NCBI GenBank assembly: GCA_964613075.1
Contig: CAZTFV010000033.1
Location: 1 to 14,399 of the forward strand
Source: CAYWEP01 sp964613075
GTDB lineage: Bacteria > Patescibacteriota > Microgenomatia > Levybacterales > UBA12049
Direction: 5' to 3'
Length of the DNA stretch: 14,399 nucleotides
How positions within the stretch are numbered: the first letter of the stretch is position 1; every line of letters starts with the position of its first letter. Below, piece by piece: positions 1 through 6,076 of the stretch. The notes under the pieces are model-generated. The model was given only the letters and a program-made list of their open reading frames with translations, did no database searches and was not told where the DNA came from. The translations under genes and the position numbers were made by a program.

Positions 1-55
1 ACAGCACTAACCCTACAACAGTAAATGCGTTCGCAAATGCTTGTGGTTTTAACAT
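1..55 (-). CDS. DUF5676-like small membrane protein, N-terminus only
   Basis: Only the first 18 codons lie in the window; the gene continues past base 1. The peptide begins MLKPQAFANAFTVVGLVL, which resembles the start of the DUF5676 family, small two-helix membrane proteins often found in copper-resistance loci. The start is well supported: a strong Shine-Dalgarno AGGAGG (minus strand, 69 to 64) lies 8 bases before the ATG. The gene follows the multicopper oxidase stop by 18 bases on the same strand, so it is probably the fourth gene of the csoR operon. Its function in that family is not established; a role in copper handling is inferred from position only. The family call rests on a short stretch and should be treated as likely, not certain. 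Confidence 0.6.
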   Translation of the reverse strand, partial: MLKPQAFANAFTVVGLVL

Positions 56-73
56 ATTTCTCACCTCCTCTCT

Positions 74-1675
74 TTAGTTTACTGTAAACCCGAGCATCAT
101 GCCTGCCTCCATATGCTCAGGAATATGACAGTGAATCAGCCATTTGCCCGGATTCTCCATCTCCACAAAGATATCAACGGTATCGCCCTTCTGAACCAAG
201 ACCGTATCCTTAAAAACAAGATTTGCTGTCGGGACATCATTGGTTGCAAGGATAAGAAATCGTTGTCCATGCAGATGTATCGGGTGCTGCATCGGGTGTT
301 GGGATTTAGGATCGTTGAAAAGGCGGAGCTTTACCTTCTCGCCCTTTTGAAACTGCCAGTCAATATCCCTGTTCTCTTTTTTTGTTGCAGTATCAATAAA
401 CTTCCACTTCGCAGTTTTATTCGTTGCCATGCTATTCATCATCGCCATATCGTCTTCCCACTCGATTTTTTCTTCATCGTTTCCCCCCATCATCATATCG
501 CTATTTTGCATCGTTGACCCATCAGGCATCATGTGTCCTTCTCCCTCCATCATCCCACTCATGTCAATACTGAGGCTAAGCTCTTTATCGGGAAGTTTGC
601 CAAATAGCGGCCGAAGTGGGTTAAGAGAATTTATGACATCCTGATTCACACGGGGAATAAGAAAATAGGAGACTGTAACCGGCCGCTTTGAGACGGCTAT
701 TGTACCCATGGTATAGGTCTTCTCAGGCGTTTTATGGATGATCTGATAATCACCTGCCGTATCAAACCAAATCTCAACGATGGCCCGTTCAGATGGGCTC
801 AAAACGACCGAATCTACCCATTCCTCACGCTCATATTTACCGTTATCTGCCCCTACCAACTTCATCCGGGCATTAGGGATAGAAAGGTTAAAAACTCGTG
901 TATTAGCTGCGTTGGTAATATAGAAGCGTACTCGCTCCCCCTGTTTGACTGCTAACCTGTACTTGTCATCTCCATTGACAAGCATGACATTGCCAAATCT
1001 GCCCATCAGCGCATGGTCAACGGTCGCCCTGCTAAAAGGAGCGATCTGTCCACCTTGCCTGCCGGCAGGCAGGTCTTCTATAAGAAGATCATCAACAAAC
1101 AGCGCCTCTTCGCGATCAACCTCAGCCCAATAATCCTTTTCTTTCGGTACAACCAGGAAATTGCCGTAGAGCCCCAACTCTTGTGCGTAGTCTTCCCTCA
1201 GATGCGGATGGTACCAGAACATACCAGCATCCGGAAATGTTATTGTGTAGACGAAAGAGCCACCTGGTTTCACTGCTTTTTGTGTTACATCGGGAACGCC
1301 GTCAAACTGGTTCTCAACTCTCACTCCATGCGAGTGGATGGTGGAATCAACATCTGTCTCATTTTTAAAATTGAGGGTAATTTCTGCTCCCTGAGGTACT
1401 TTGATGAGAGGTCCCGGGATTGAGCCGTTATAGGCAAGCATTTTTACATCAGTTCCCTTGATTGCTTTCTTGATAACGCTTGCTGTCAGGCTATAGGCGT
1501 CCCCGTCCTTAAGCTCTACAACTTCCGACTGTTTTGCAAGAGGAAGGTTGCGAACACTGGCTGAGAATTCTCCTTCTTGCCCTAGGTTTTTCACTGCGTT
1601 TTGCTGATAAAGAAAAAAGCCTACTCCTAGAATGAGTAGTAACACGATAATAAAAAAAATATTTCTCTTATTCAT
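74..1675 (-). CDS. Multicopper oxidase, CueO-like with Met-rich insert
   Basis: Membrane-anchored or exported multicopper oxidase of 533 aa, probably oxidising Cu(I) to the less toxic Cu(II) with O2 as acceptor. An N-terminal hydrophobic segment (residues about 4-24) follows MNKRN. All four copper-binding blocks are present: HSHG (114-117), YHPH (155-158), HPIHLHG (464-470) and HCHIPEHMEAGM (515-526), the last holding the type 1 Cys and an axial Met. A Met-rich stretch at about 372-416 (MSGMM, HMM, DMMMGG, DMAMM) resembles the Cu(I)-capturing insert of CueO. I chose the ATG at 1675: it opens directly on the signal or anchor helix and overlaps the upstream stop by 8 bases (ATGAATAA), indicating coupling. 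An ATG 24 bases further upstream would add eight non-signal residues. A dispersed palindromic repeat adds LPAGRQGG at about 202-209. Other possibility: a laccase-like oxidase of different substrate. Confidence 0.92.
   Translation of the reverse strand: MNKRNIFFIIVLLLILGVGFFLYQQNAVKNLGQEGEFSASVRNLPLAKQSEVVELKDGDAYSLTASVIKKAIKGTDVKMLAYNGSIPGPLIKVPQGAEITLNFKNETDVDSTIHSHGVRVENQFDGVPDVTQKAVKPGGSFVYTITFPDAGMFWYHPHLREDYAQELGLYGNFLVVPKEKDYWAEVDREEALFVDDLLIEDLPAGRQGGQIAPFSRATVDHALMGRFGNVMLVNGDDKYRLAVKQGERVRFYITNAANTRVFNLSIPNARMKLVGADNGKYEREEWVDSVVLSPSERAIVEIWFDTAGDYQIIHKTPEKTYTMGTIAVSKRPVTVSYFLIPRVNQDVINSLNPLRPLFGKLPDKELSLSIDMSGMMEGEGHMMPDGSTMQNSDMMMGGNDEEKIEWEDDMAMMNSMATNKTAKWKFIDTATKKENRDIDWQFQKGEKVKLRLFNDPKSQHPMQHPIHLHGQRFLILATNDVPTANLVFKDTVLVQKGDTVDIFVEMENPGKWLIHCHIPEHMEAGMMLGFTVN
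1056..1071. repeat. 16-bp perfect palindrome inside the oxidase gene
   Basis: TGCCTGCC followed directly by its reverse complement GGCAGGCA. It lies in frame in the multicopper oxidase and encodes LPAGRQ, in a loop between the first and second cupredoxin domains. It looks like a copy of a dispersed palindromic element rather than ancestral coding sequence, because the peptide does not fit the surrounding fold. From memory, PAGRQ-type peptides recur in unrelated CPR proteins; I could not check this. Confidence 0.75.
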
Positions 1676-2144
1676 ATCTGATTTCAATCTGATCGCCATC
1701 TTTCATAGAGTAATTTTCAAACGCAGCATTCTCTTTTCCATTCACGGTCATACGGACCTTTTTTGTATCTGTATTTTTCTTGTCGAAAATTTGGTTTTTG
1801 CTGAATGGTTTACCCCATGTTTTGAAAAAGTTGCCAAGTTTTGTTTCCTCTTTCGTAACGACTCCTGCCATTTCCATATGGAGAATTCCTTGACCCGCAT
1901 CATCATGGGTATGAATCGGCATATGGATAGCACCTATACCGACTTCCTCTGGGATCTCCTGTTTTTCACCGTCAATGAAAACTGTGAGTGTCGGGTGCCA
2001 ATGGAAACCGTTTTCTGCTATGACATCCTCTGTTGCGCCACTTTTTACTTGCGTTTGAGAAGGGCTTTTTGAGAGGAAGAATACCGCACCGACAACAATC
2101 AAAATCGTCAAAAGGCCCGAACCGATAATGATTTTTTTATCCAT
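1668..2144 (-). CDS. Membrane-anchored His-rich protein, putative metal binder
   Basis: A 158 aa protein with one N-terminal membrane segment (residues about 4-24, after MDKK) and an extracytoplasmic domain. I recognise no named family. The domain carries several His/Met clusters that could bind metal: HWHP near residue 48, HMPIHTHDD near 74-82, and HMEM near 89-92. The C-terminal part (about 125-158) reads as short beta strands ending in KDGDQIEIRYE, like a small ubiquitin-like fold, though this is only an impression. It sits between csoR (6-base gap) and the multicopper oxidase (8-base overlap), so it is surely co-expressed with them. A periplasm-side copper chaperone or partner of the oxidase is a reasonable inference. 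No Shine-Dalgarno is obvious, consistent with translational coupling to csoR. Confidence 0.85.
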   Translation of the reverse strand: MDKKIIIGSGLLTILIVVGAVFFLSKSPSQTQVKSGATEDVIAENGFHWHPTLTVFIDGEKQEIPEEVGIGAIHMPIHTHDDAGQGILHMEMAGVVTKEETKLGNFFKTWGKPFSKNQIFDKKNTDTKKVRMTVNGKENAAFENYSMKDGDQIEIRYE

Positions 2145-2150
2145 ACTGCT

Positions 2151-2423
2151 TTAAGATACTTTCTTGAAAACAGACATTACTTCCTCTATCGCCTTATCTG
2201 TTTTTCCCTCATTGATCGCCTCAACCGCGCAGGTCCTAAGGTGATTCTCCATGATGACGTTTTCCGTTTCTTTGAGCCCTTTTCCCACTGCCTGAAGCTG
2301 GTGCAGAACATCAATGCAATATTCATTGTTATCTGCCATACTGATGACCTTATCGAGGTGCCCGCGTGCAATTTTGAGGCGGTGATGTATTCTCTCTTGT
2401 GTGTCTTTGGGACGAAATGCCAT
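2151..2423 (-). CDS. csoR: CsoR-family Cu(I)-sensing repressor
   Basis: A 90 aa all-helical repressor of the CsoR/RcnR (DUF156) family, which releases DNA when it binds Cu(I). The copper ligands fall at the same positions as in Mycobacterium tuberculosis CsoR: Cys36 (in NEYCIDVL), His61 and Cys65 (in NHLRTCAVEA). The N-terminal helix RIHHRLKIARGHLDKV is typical of the family. The reading frame is open upstream to 2513, but a longer protein would read back through the promoter, operator and a dispersed repeat. I therefore place the start at the ATG at 2423 (MAFRPKDTQER), with AGGA 5 bases before it. The repressor heads the operon with the His-rich protein, multicopper oxidase and DUF5676-like gene, and probably represses its own transcription through the operator at 2440-2460. 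Confidence 0.95.
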   Translation of the reverse strand: MAFRPKDTQERIHHRLKIARGHLDKVISMADNNEYCIDVLHQLQAVGKGLKETENVIMENHLRTCAVEAINEGKTDKAIEEVMSVFKKVS

Positions 2424-2436
2424 AGTGTTCCTGTTT

Positions 2437-2465
2437 ATTATATCCCCCCATAGGGGATATGTCAA
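2437..2465 (-). promoter_or_regulatory. Consensus promoter of the copper operon
   Basis: On the minus strand the -35 is TTGACA (2465 to 2460), the spacer is exactly 17 bases, and the -10 is TATAAT (2442 to 2437): all twelve bases match the sigma-70 consensus. Transcription should start near 2430, only about 7 bases before the csoR ATG. The mRNA would then begin inside or at the edge of the AGGA Shine-Dalgarno, so the csoR message may be nearly leaderless. Confidence 0.9.
2440..2460. promoter_or_regulatory. CsoR operator palindrome
   Basis: Perfect inverted repeat ATATCCCC-N5-GGGGATAT. The C4-N5-G4 layout is a pattern known for CsoR/RcnR-family operators. It fills the whole promoter spacer and touches both the -10 and -35 boxes, so bound CsoR would shut RNA polymerase out. 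Adjacent csoR carries the full Cys-His-Cys copper site, which makes autoregulation by copper the simple reading. Confidence 0.88.
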
Positions 2466-2512
2466 CCCTTCGATTTGCCTCAGGGTTGACCCTGAGCTTG
2501 TCGAATGGGTCA
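2461..2512. repeat. Nested inverted repeats upstream of csoR
   Basis: Three overlapping inverted repeats lie between the divergent promoters. GTCAACCCT (2461-2469) pairs with AGGGTTGAC (2482-2490). CTCAGGGT (2479-2486) pairs with ACCCTGAG (2489-2496). TGACCC (2487-2492) pairs with GGGTCA (2507-2512). The 15-mer CCTGAGCTTGTCGAA (2491-2505) recurs exactly inside the ZIP gene, so this is a copy of a dispersed element. It may have donated promoter bases, since its edge overlaps the csoR -35 box. Confidence 0.7.
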
Positions 2513-2520
2513 ATATGTCA

Positions 2521-2549
2521 TTGCAAAGTCAGATCGATATATTTACAAT
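2521..2549 (+). promoter_or_regulatory. Predicted promoter of the dsbA-like gene
   Basis: TTGCAA (2521-2526), a 17-base spacer and TACAAT (2544-2549) precede the dsbA-like ATG by 9 bases. Start of transcription is expected near 2556, leaving almost no leader. No Shine-Dalgarno is seen, which agrees with leaderless translation. Confidence 0.6.
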
Positions 2550-2558
2550 AAGTAGACT

Positions 2559-3383
2559 ATGCCCGAGCACGAAACTCATAAACAGATTGCCAAATCTGAC
2601 TATGTTGAGCTAAAACTGCCAAAAATCTTCTCAAAAACCGCTCCTGTCAATCTTTTTTTGCTAGGTTTCTCCCTCTTGCTCTCATTTCTCCTCGGAGGAG
2701 CAGTCATGCGCATTTACCAGCTCGAGAACGGCGTCGTTGCTACGCCTACCGACGCAATCGGGGCCTTTACCTCGTATGCAAAAAAACTAGGGTTGAATAC
2801 CAAGCAATTCCAGGCGTGTCTGACCTCGGGTAAATATGCAAAAAATGTTGAGAAAGATTACCAGGCCGGGCAACAAGCCCAGGTGAACGCAACGCCGACA
2901 TTTTTCATAAATGGCCAGGTCTTAGTCGGCGCGCAGCCGTATAGTATTATAAAAGCAGTTATCGAACAAGAATTAACGGGTAGACCTGCACCAACGCCTA
3001 CGCTTGATCCGACATTGACGGAAATACCAACCTTTCCTAAAGCCAAGCAAGATGTGGACGCAGGCCACTTACCAGCATTAGGAGGTAAAAACGCGAAAGT
3101 AACAGTTGTTGAATTTAGTGATTTTCAGTGCCCATTCTGCAAAGCCTTCTTCGATGACACGCTCAGTCAGTTAAAAAAAGACTACATCGATACCGGGAAA
3201 GTAAAAATGGCGTATCGCCATTTCCCCATAAGTAGTATTCATAAAAATGCGCAAAAAGCCGGTGAGGCATCCGAGTGTGCCAACGAACAGGGAAAGTTCT
3301 GGCAATACCATGACATACTTTTCCAAACACAGGAGACATGGCAGAATTTACCAACTCTTCCAGCAAGCAGTAATACAACATGA
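2559..3383 (+). CDS. Membrane-anchored DsbA-like oxidoreductase, circularly permuted
   Basis: A 274 aa thioredoxin-fold disulfide oxidoreductase with a single N-terminal membrane segment (about 29-50). Its halves are in the reverse of the normal DsbA/BdbD order. Residues 66-141 match the usual C-terminal half, with a conserved Cys87 (QACL), the cis-Pro loop ATPTFFING (111-119) and LVGAQPY. A Pro/Thr-rich linker (142-176) follows. Residues 177-263 match the usual N-terminal half, with the catalytic CPFC (191-194) after VEFSDFQ, the HFPISSIH strand-turn, and Cys240 in SECANEQGKFW. The break falls in the helical insert domain, so the two halves could still fold together. An 8-base direct repeat, ACGCCTAC (2742-2749 and 2994-3001), both copies in frame as TPT, brackets the displaced half. 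It probably makes or reshuffles disulfides in exported proteins. The stop overlaps the next ATG by 4 bases (ATGA). A misassembly or remnant of a tandem duplication remains possible. Confidence 0.88.
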   Translation: MPEHETHKQIAKSDYVELKLPKIFSKTAPVNLFLLGFSLLLSFLLGGAVMRIYQLENGVVATPTDAIGAFTSYAKKLGLNTKQFQACLTSGKYAKNVEKDYQAGQQAQVNATPTFFINGQVLVGAQPYSIIKAVIEQELTGRPAPTPTLDPTLTEIPTFPKAKQDVDAGHLPALGGKNAKVTVVEFSDFQCPFCKAFFDDTLSQLKKDYIDTGKVKMAYRHFPISSIHKNAQKAGEASECANEQGKFWQYHDILFQTQETWQNLPTLPASSNTT

Positions 3384-3928
3384 AAATACTCAATCCAATC
3401 CCAATACTCAAACGCGAATTTTCTTTTTTGTCGATTGTACTCTTGATAAGCATCGCACTTCTCTACATTACCGCAGCGCTTTTCATTCTCAACTACCGTT
3501 TTATTGTCCAGACAGTTGAAGGTGATTTTCCTCTCTTGTATAAGTTTCAGATTCTTTTTGGGCTCATAACAGGCGTATCACGGGTTTTTCTGCCTTTGGA
3601 ATTCCTGCTCTTTATCATAACTTCGCTTCTTATCGGTATAAATATTACGCTTCTTGGAAAAGCGATACGAGAGCTGAAAAAGCAGAACTCATTAAAACTT
3701 TCTTTTGGTGGAGTTGTTTTGCCTATGATGGGGGTTGGGTGTCCCAGCTGTGGCATTACGCTCCTTTCTTTTCTTGGGCCTTCAACTTCGATTGTCCTAC
3801 TTCCCTTTCAGACTATTTTGCTGCAACTTGCCGGCATTGTACTTCTCGCTTTATCTTTTTTCTCGATACTCAAAAACTTTACACCATCCCACTGCGTTAT
3901 ACTGCCAAACAAAACCCGCGCTCTTTAA
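3380..3928 (+). CDS. Multi-pass membrane protein with CPSC motif
   Basis: A 182 aa hydrophobic protein that I do not recognise as a named family. About four or five membrane segments are visible (roughly 15-38, 52-70, 72-96, 108-134 and 135-164), with a basic loop KAIRELKKQNSLK at 94-106. The striking feature is GVGCPSCGITLLS at 118-130, a CxxC pair (Cys121, Cys124) at the membrane boundary. One more Cys lies near the C-terminus (172). The start overlaps the stop of the dsbA-like gene in an ATGA, so the two are translationally coupled. A CxxC membrane protein beside a DsbA could pass electrons to or from it, in place of DsbB or VKOR; this is inference from context only. A heavy-metal role is the alternative, given the copper and zinc genes on either side. 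Its last 4 bases overlap the convergent ZIP gene. Confidence 0.82.
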   Translation: MKILNPIPILKREFSFLSIVLLISIALLYITAALFILNYRFIVQTVEGDFPLLYKFQILFGLITGVSRVFLPLEFLLFIITSLLIGINITLLGKAIRELKKQNSLKLSFGGVVLPMMGVGCPSCGITLLSFLGPSTSIVLLPFQTILLQLAGIVLLALSFFSILKNFTPSHCVILPNKTRAL

Positions 3929-4743
3929 TCTCCTCCTGCCCCATGCAGAAGGCTGATTGAGAAATAAACAACAACAATACCAAGAAGAAGAGCAATTGTC
4001 TCGGCAATAGCATAGCCTTTCTTCTCTTCATGATGGATCTCGGGTAAGATATCAGAAAGCGCGATGTAGATGAAAAAGCCTGAAGTTAAGGCAAGCGCGG
4101 TTGGCAAAATCCCCTCAATACGTTCTCCTACAAGATACGCAAGGATCGCGCCGACAAATGCGACAGCTGCACTTGCAATATTAAAGAGAATCACTTTTTT
4201 TCTCTTCAGCCCTTCATGGAGCATGACGCCGAAATCGCCTATCTCTTGAGGTATTTCATGTGCGGCGATTGCTAGAGCGGTGACTAAGCCAAGTGATGGG
4301 TTGACCATAAAAGTGATTGCAATAGCTACACCGTCTATAAAGTTGTGCATACTATCACCAAGCATGATCAGTGGCACAACCGGTTTTTTATGATGATTGT
4401 GCCCTTTTCCTTGTCCTGAGCTTGTCGAAGGATCTTCCTCATGCGCAAAACTATGATGATGAAACCAATGAATAACTCTTTCTAGAAGATAAAAAACAAT
4501 AATGCCGATAATAACCCAGAGAAACACGCTACCATGCTCACCGCCACTTTCCTCAACTGCTTCAGCAGCTTCCGGCATCAAATCAAAAAAAGCGGTCCCT
4601 AATAATGCTCCTGCGGCAAACGAAGCCAAAACATGGGAGATTTTATATGCCAGTTTTTCTTTGGCAAGAAGCAAAAATCCGCCGACAAGCGATGCAAGAC
4701 TACCGACAAAAGTAAAAAGAAGGATTTGCCCTAGTGTAGACAT
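3925..4743 (-). CDS. ZIP-family metal transporter
   Basis: A 272 aa inner-membrane divalent metal transporter (Zn2+, possibly Fe2+ or Mn2+) with about eight membrane segments. The signature metal site is intact: GDSMHNFIDGVA with His133, Asn134 and Asp137 in helix IV, and AAHEIPQEIGD with His162, Glu163 and Glu167 in helix V. The loop between helices III and IV (92-119) is His-rich (HWFHHH, HNHH), as usual in ZIPs, and is broken by DPSTSSGQG (104-112), encoded by a dispersed repeat. It ends tail-to-tail with the CPSC membrane gene (4-base overlap) and is divergent from the yibE/F-like gene, with 83 bases between the two starts. The ATG at 4743 follows GAGAAG by about 10 bases. Metal specificity cannot be read from sequence. 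Confidence 0.93.
   Translation of the reverse strand: MSTLGQILLFTFVGSLASLVGGFLLLAKEKLAYKISHVLASFAAGALLGTAFFDLMPEAAEAVEESGGEHGSVFLWVIIGIIVFYLLERVIHWFHHHSFAHEEDPSTSSGQGKGHNHHKKPVVPLIMLGDSMHNFIDGVAIAITFMVNPSLGLVTALAIAAHEIPQEIGDFGVMLHEGLKRKKVILFNIASAAVAFVGAILAYLVGERIEGILPTALALTSGFFIYIALSDILPEIHHEEKKGYAIAETIALLLGIVVVYFSISLLHGAGGD
4415..4429. repeat. Dispersed repeat core inside the ZIP gene
   Basis: CCTGAGCTTGTCGAA, identical over 15 bases to the copy at 2491-2505. The shorter core GAGCTTGTCGA also occurs at 7398-7408. Read on the minus strand it adds the peptide DPSTSSGQG to the His-rich cytoplasmic loop of the transporter, a place that tolerates insertion. Confidence 0.75.
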
Positions 4744-4760
4744 TAGATAAAATCTTCTCT

Positions 4761-4789
4761 ATTGTAACCTGACCAATATTGGAAAGCAA
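4761..4789 (-). promoter_or_regulatory. Predicted promoter of the ZIP gene
   Basis: Minus-strand TTGCTT (4789 to 4784), 17 bases, then TACAAT (4766 to 4761). The -10 ends 17 bases before the ZIP ATG, giving a leader of about 10 bases. A 10-bp palindrome CCAATATTGG (4773-4782) lies in the spacer and between the two divergent promoters. It could be a regulator site, though a 10-bp palindrome alone is weak evidence. Confidence 0.45.
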
Positions 4790-4804
4790 ACAAAAGATTA
4801 GGTC

Positions 4805-4813
4805 TGCTATAAT
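4805..4813 (+). promoter_or_regulatory. Extended -10 promoter of the yibE/F-like gene
   Basis: TGCTATAAT is a perfect extended -10 element; no -35 at the normal distance is convincing. Transcription should start near 4820, about 7 bases before the ATG at 4827. No Shine-Dalgarno lies between them. Confidence 0.65.
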
Positions 4814-4826
4814 AGCTTCTCAAATA

Positions 4827-5972
4827 ATGAAATTGCATTTTTTACTCTTTTTCCTTTCGTTTCTTTTCTGCCTCACTGTCAGTATACAAAAATCCAACGC
4901 ACAAGAAACAACACCTGCTACTATTCAGACACCGGTAATGCAAAAGTATGTAAAAGCAGAGGTTTTGCGGATTGAAAAAGAAGGGAAAACTACCACCGGC
5001 AGCACAACGAATATTTCTCAAACCGTAAGGGTTCGTATTATGGAAGGAAATGATAAAGGGAAAGAGCTGTCAGTTGAAAATGGGGGTATATTTATTATTA
5101 CTGAAGATAAAAAAGTCCACCCTGGAGATACAGTAGTTCTTTCCAAACTGCAAACCCAAGATGGAAAAACGATCTTTCGTGTGTCCGATACTTACCGTTT
5201 ACCAAAACTTTTGTATATTGCTCTTGCTTTTTTTGTTCTTGTTATCGGAATTGCGGGTAAAAAGGGCATCGGGTCGATTCTGGGTATGCTTATTTCGCTT
5301 TCGGTTATTCTCTGGCTCATTGTACCGCAGATACTGCATGGCAGCGATCCGCTTTTTATCAGCATTGTCGGTTCAAGTATTATTTTAGGGCTAACGATTT
5401 TTCTCTCACATGGATTCTCCCGGCCGACACTTGTAGCGCTTTCATCAACCGTTATCAGCCTTATCCTCTCGGGTCTTTTTGCTGTCCTTTTTGTCTCATT
5501 TGCGAGGCTTTCCGGCCTTGGGTCTGAGGATGCGTATACTTTGCAGCAAGGCTTTGTGAATACCATCAATTTCAAAGGCCTCCTTTTGGGCGGGATAATT
5601 ATCGGAGCGCTCGGCGTACTGGATGATGTAACGACAACGCAATCGGCAACAGTGTTTACGCTTTTTGAAACCGATCACAAGTTGACGTTTTCTAAGCTTT
5701 TTCAAAAAGGGATGAAGGTTGGAAAAGACCATATCGCATCGGTGGTGAATACTTTGGTTTTGGCCTACGCTGGTGCCTCTATTGGTATTTTTATCTTTCT
5801 CTCCCTTGCACTGCAACAGAATACTCAGCCGCTGTGGGTGATAATCAACAGCGAGGTTATTTCAGAGGAGATAGTGCGAACGATTGCAGGAAGCATGGGG
5901 CTTGTCTTGGCAGTGCCCATAACAACCGCCATGGCAGCTTTTTTTGCCAAATATGCGATCAAAATAAATTAA
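4827..5972 (+). CDS. YibE/F-family membrane protein
   Basis: A 381 aa protein of the YibE/F family (COG5438), multi-pass membrane proteins of unknown transport role. It begins with a signal peptide ending near SNA|QE (residue 25), then an extracytoplasmic beta-rich domain (about 35-125, with VRVRIMEG and HPGDTVVLSK). At least seven membrane segments follow from YIALAFFVLVIGIAGKKG onward, including the family-typical GALGVLDDVTTTQSATV and VNTLVLAYAGAS stretches. The frame is open back to an ATG at 4779, but that start would add 16 residues ahead of the signal peptide and lie upstream of the -10 box. The ATG at 4827 fits both. Divergent from the ZIP transporter, so a metal-related role is possible but unproven. 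Confidence 0.88.
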   Translation: MKLHFLLFFLSFLFCLTVSIQKSNAQETTPATIQTPVMQKYVKAEVLRIEKEGKTTTGSTTNISQTVRVRIMEGNDKGKELSVENGGIFIITEDKKVHPGDTVVLSKLQTQDGKTIFRVSDTYRLPKLLYIALAFFVLVIGIAGKKGIGSILGMLISLSVILWLIVPQILHGSDPLFISIVGSSIILGLTIFLSHGFSRPTLVALSSTVISLILSGLFAVLFVSFARLSGLGSEDAYTLQQGFVNTINFKGLLLGGIIIGALGVLDDVTTTQSATVFTLFETDHKLTFSKLFQKGMKVGKDHIASVVNTLVLAYAGASIGIFIFLSLALQQNTQPLWVIINSEVISEEIVRTIAGSMGLVLAVPITTAMAAFFAKYAIKIN

Positions 5973-5988
5973 TTTCTGTCATACTGAA

Positions 5989-6005
5989 GCCGCGTTTGAC
6001 GCGGC
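5989..6005. repeat. GC-rich hairpin after the yibE/F-like gene
   Basis: GCCGCG-TTTGA-CGCGGC, a perfect 6-bp stem with a 5-base loop, 17 bases after the stop. No T-run follows it on either strand, so it is not a standard intrinsic terminator. It may still slow polymerase or protect the 3' end, or be part of a dispersed repeat (the preceding GTCATACTGA resembles the hairpin repeat at 7417-7437). Confidence 0.5.
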
Positions 6006-6039
6006 CAAATACGCGATAAATAAAATAGCTTGAGATATC

Positions 6040-6067
6040 TTGACAAACGACTTATCAATGGTATACT
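6040..6067 (+). promoter_or_regulatory. Promoter of the 6077 orphan gene
   Basis: TTGACA (6040-6045), a 16-base spacer, TATACT (6062-6067). The ATG at 6077 is 9 bases after the -10, so the message should start about 3 bases before the ATG, effectively leaderless. No Shine-Dalgarno is present. Confidence 0.7.
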
Positions 6068-6076
6068 TTAGATGTC

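Noticed and set aside
1676..1699. Multicopper oxidase start at 1699
   Set aside because: It adds MAIRLKSD before a standard signal or anchor and a deeper overlap with the upstream gene; the ATG at 1675 gives a typical N-terminus.
2424..2513. N-terminal extension of CsoR by 30 residues (frame open to an ATG at 2513)
   Set aside because: It would translate the promoter, operator and a dispersed repeat (peptide MTHSTSSGSTLRQ), while family length and ligand positions 36/61/65 fit the ATG at 2423.
3163..3453. 96-codon minus-strand frame opposite the dsbA-like gene, and similar long frames opposite the 676 aa gene and the oxidase
   Set aside because: They lie fully inside well-supported genes, lack ribosome sites and show no recognisable protein features.
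4779..4826. YibE/F start at 4779
   Set aside because: This ATG lies upstream of the extended -10 at 4805-4813 and adds 16 residues ahead of a complete signal peptide.
5989..6005. Intrinsic terminator after the yibE/F-like gene
   Set aside because: Good stem but no T-run on either strand, so it is listed only as a hairpin.
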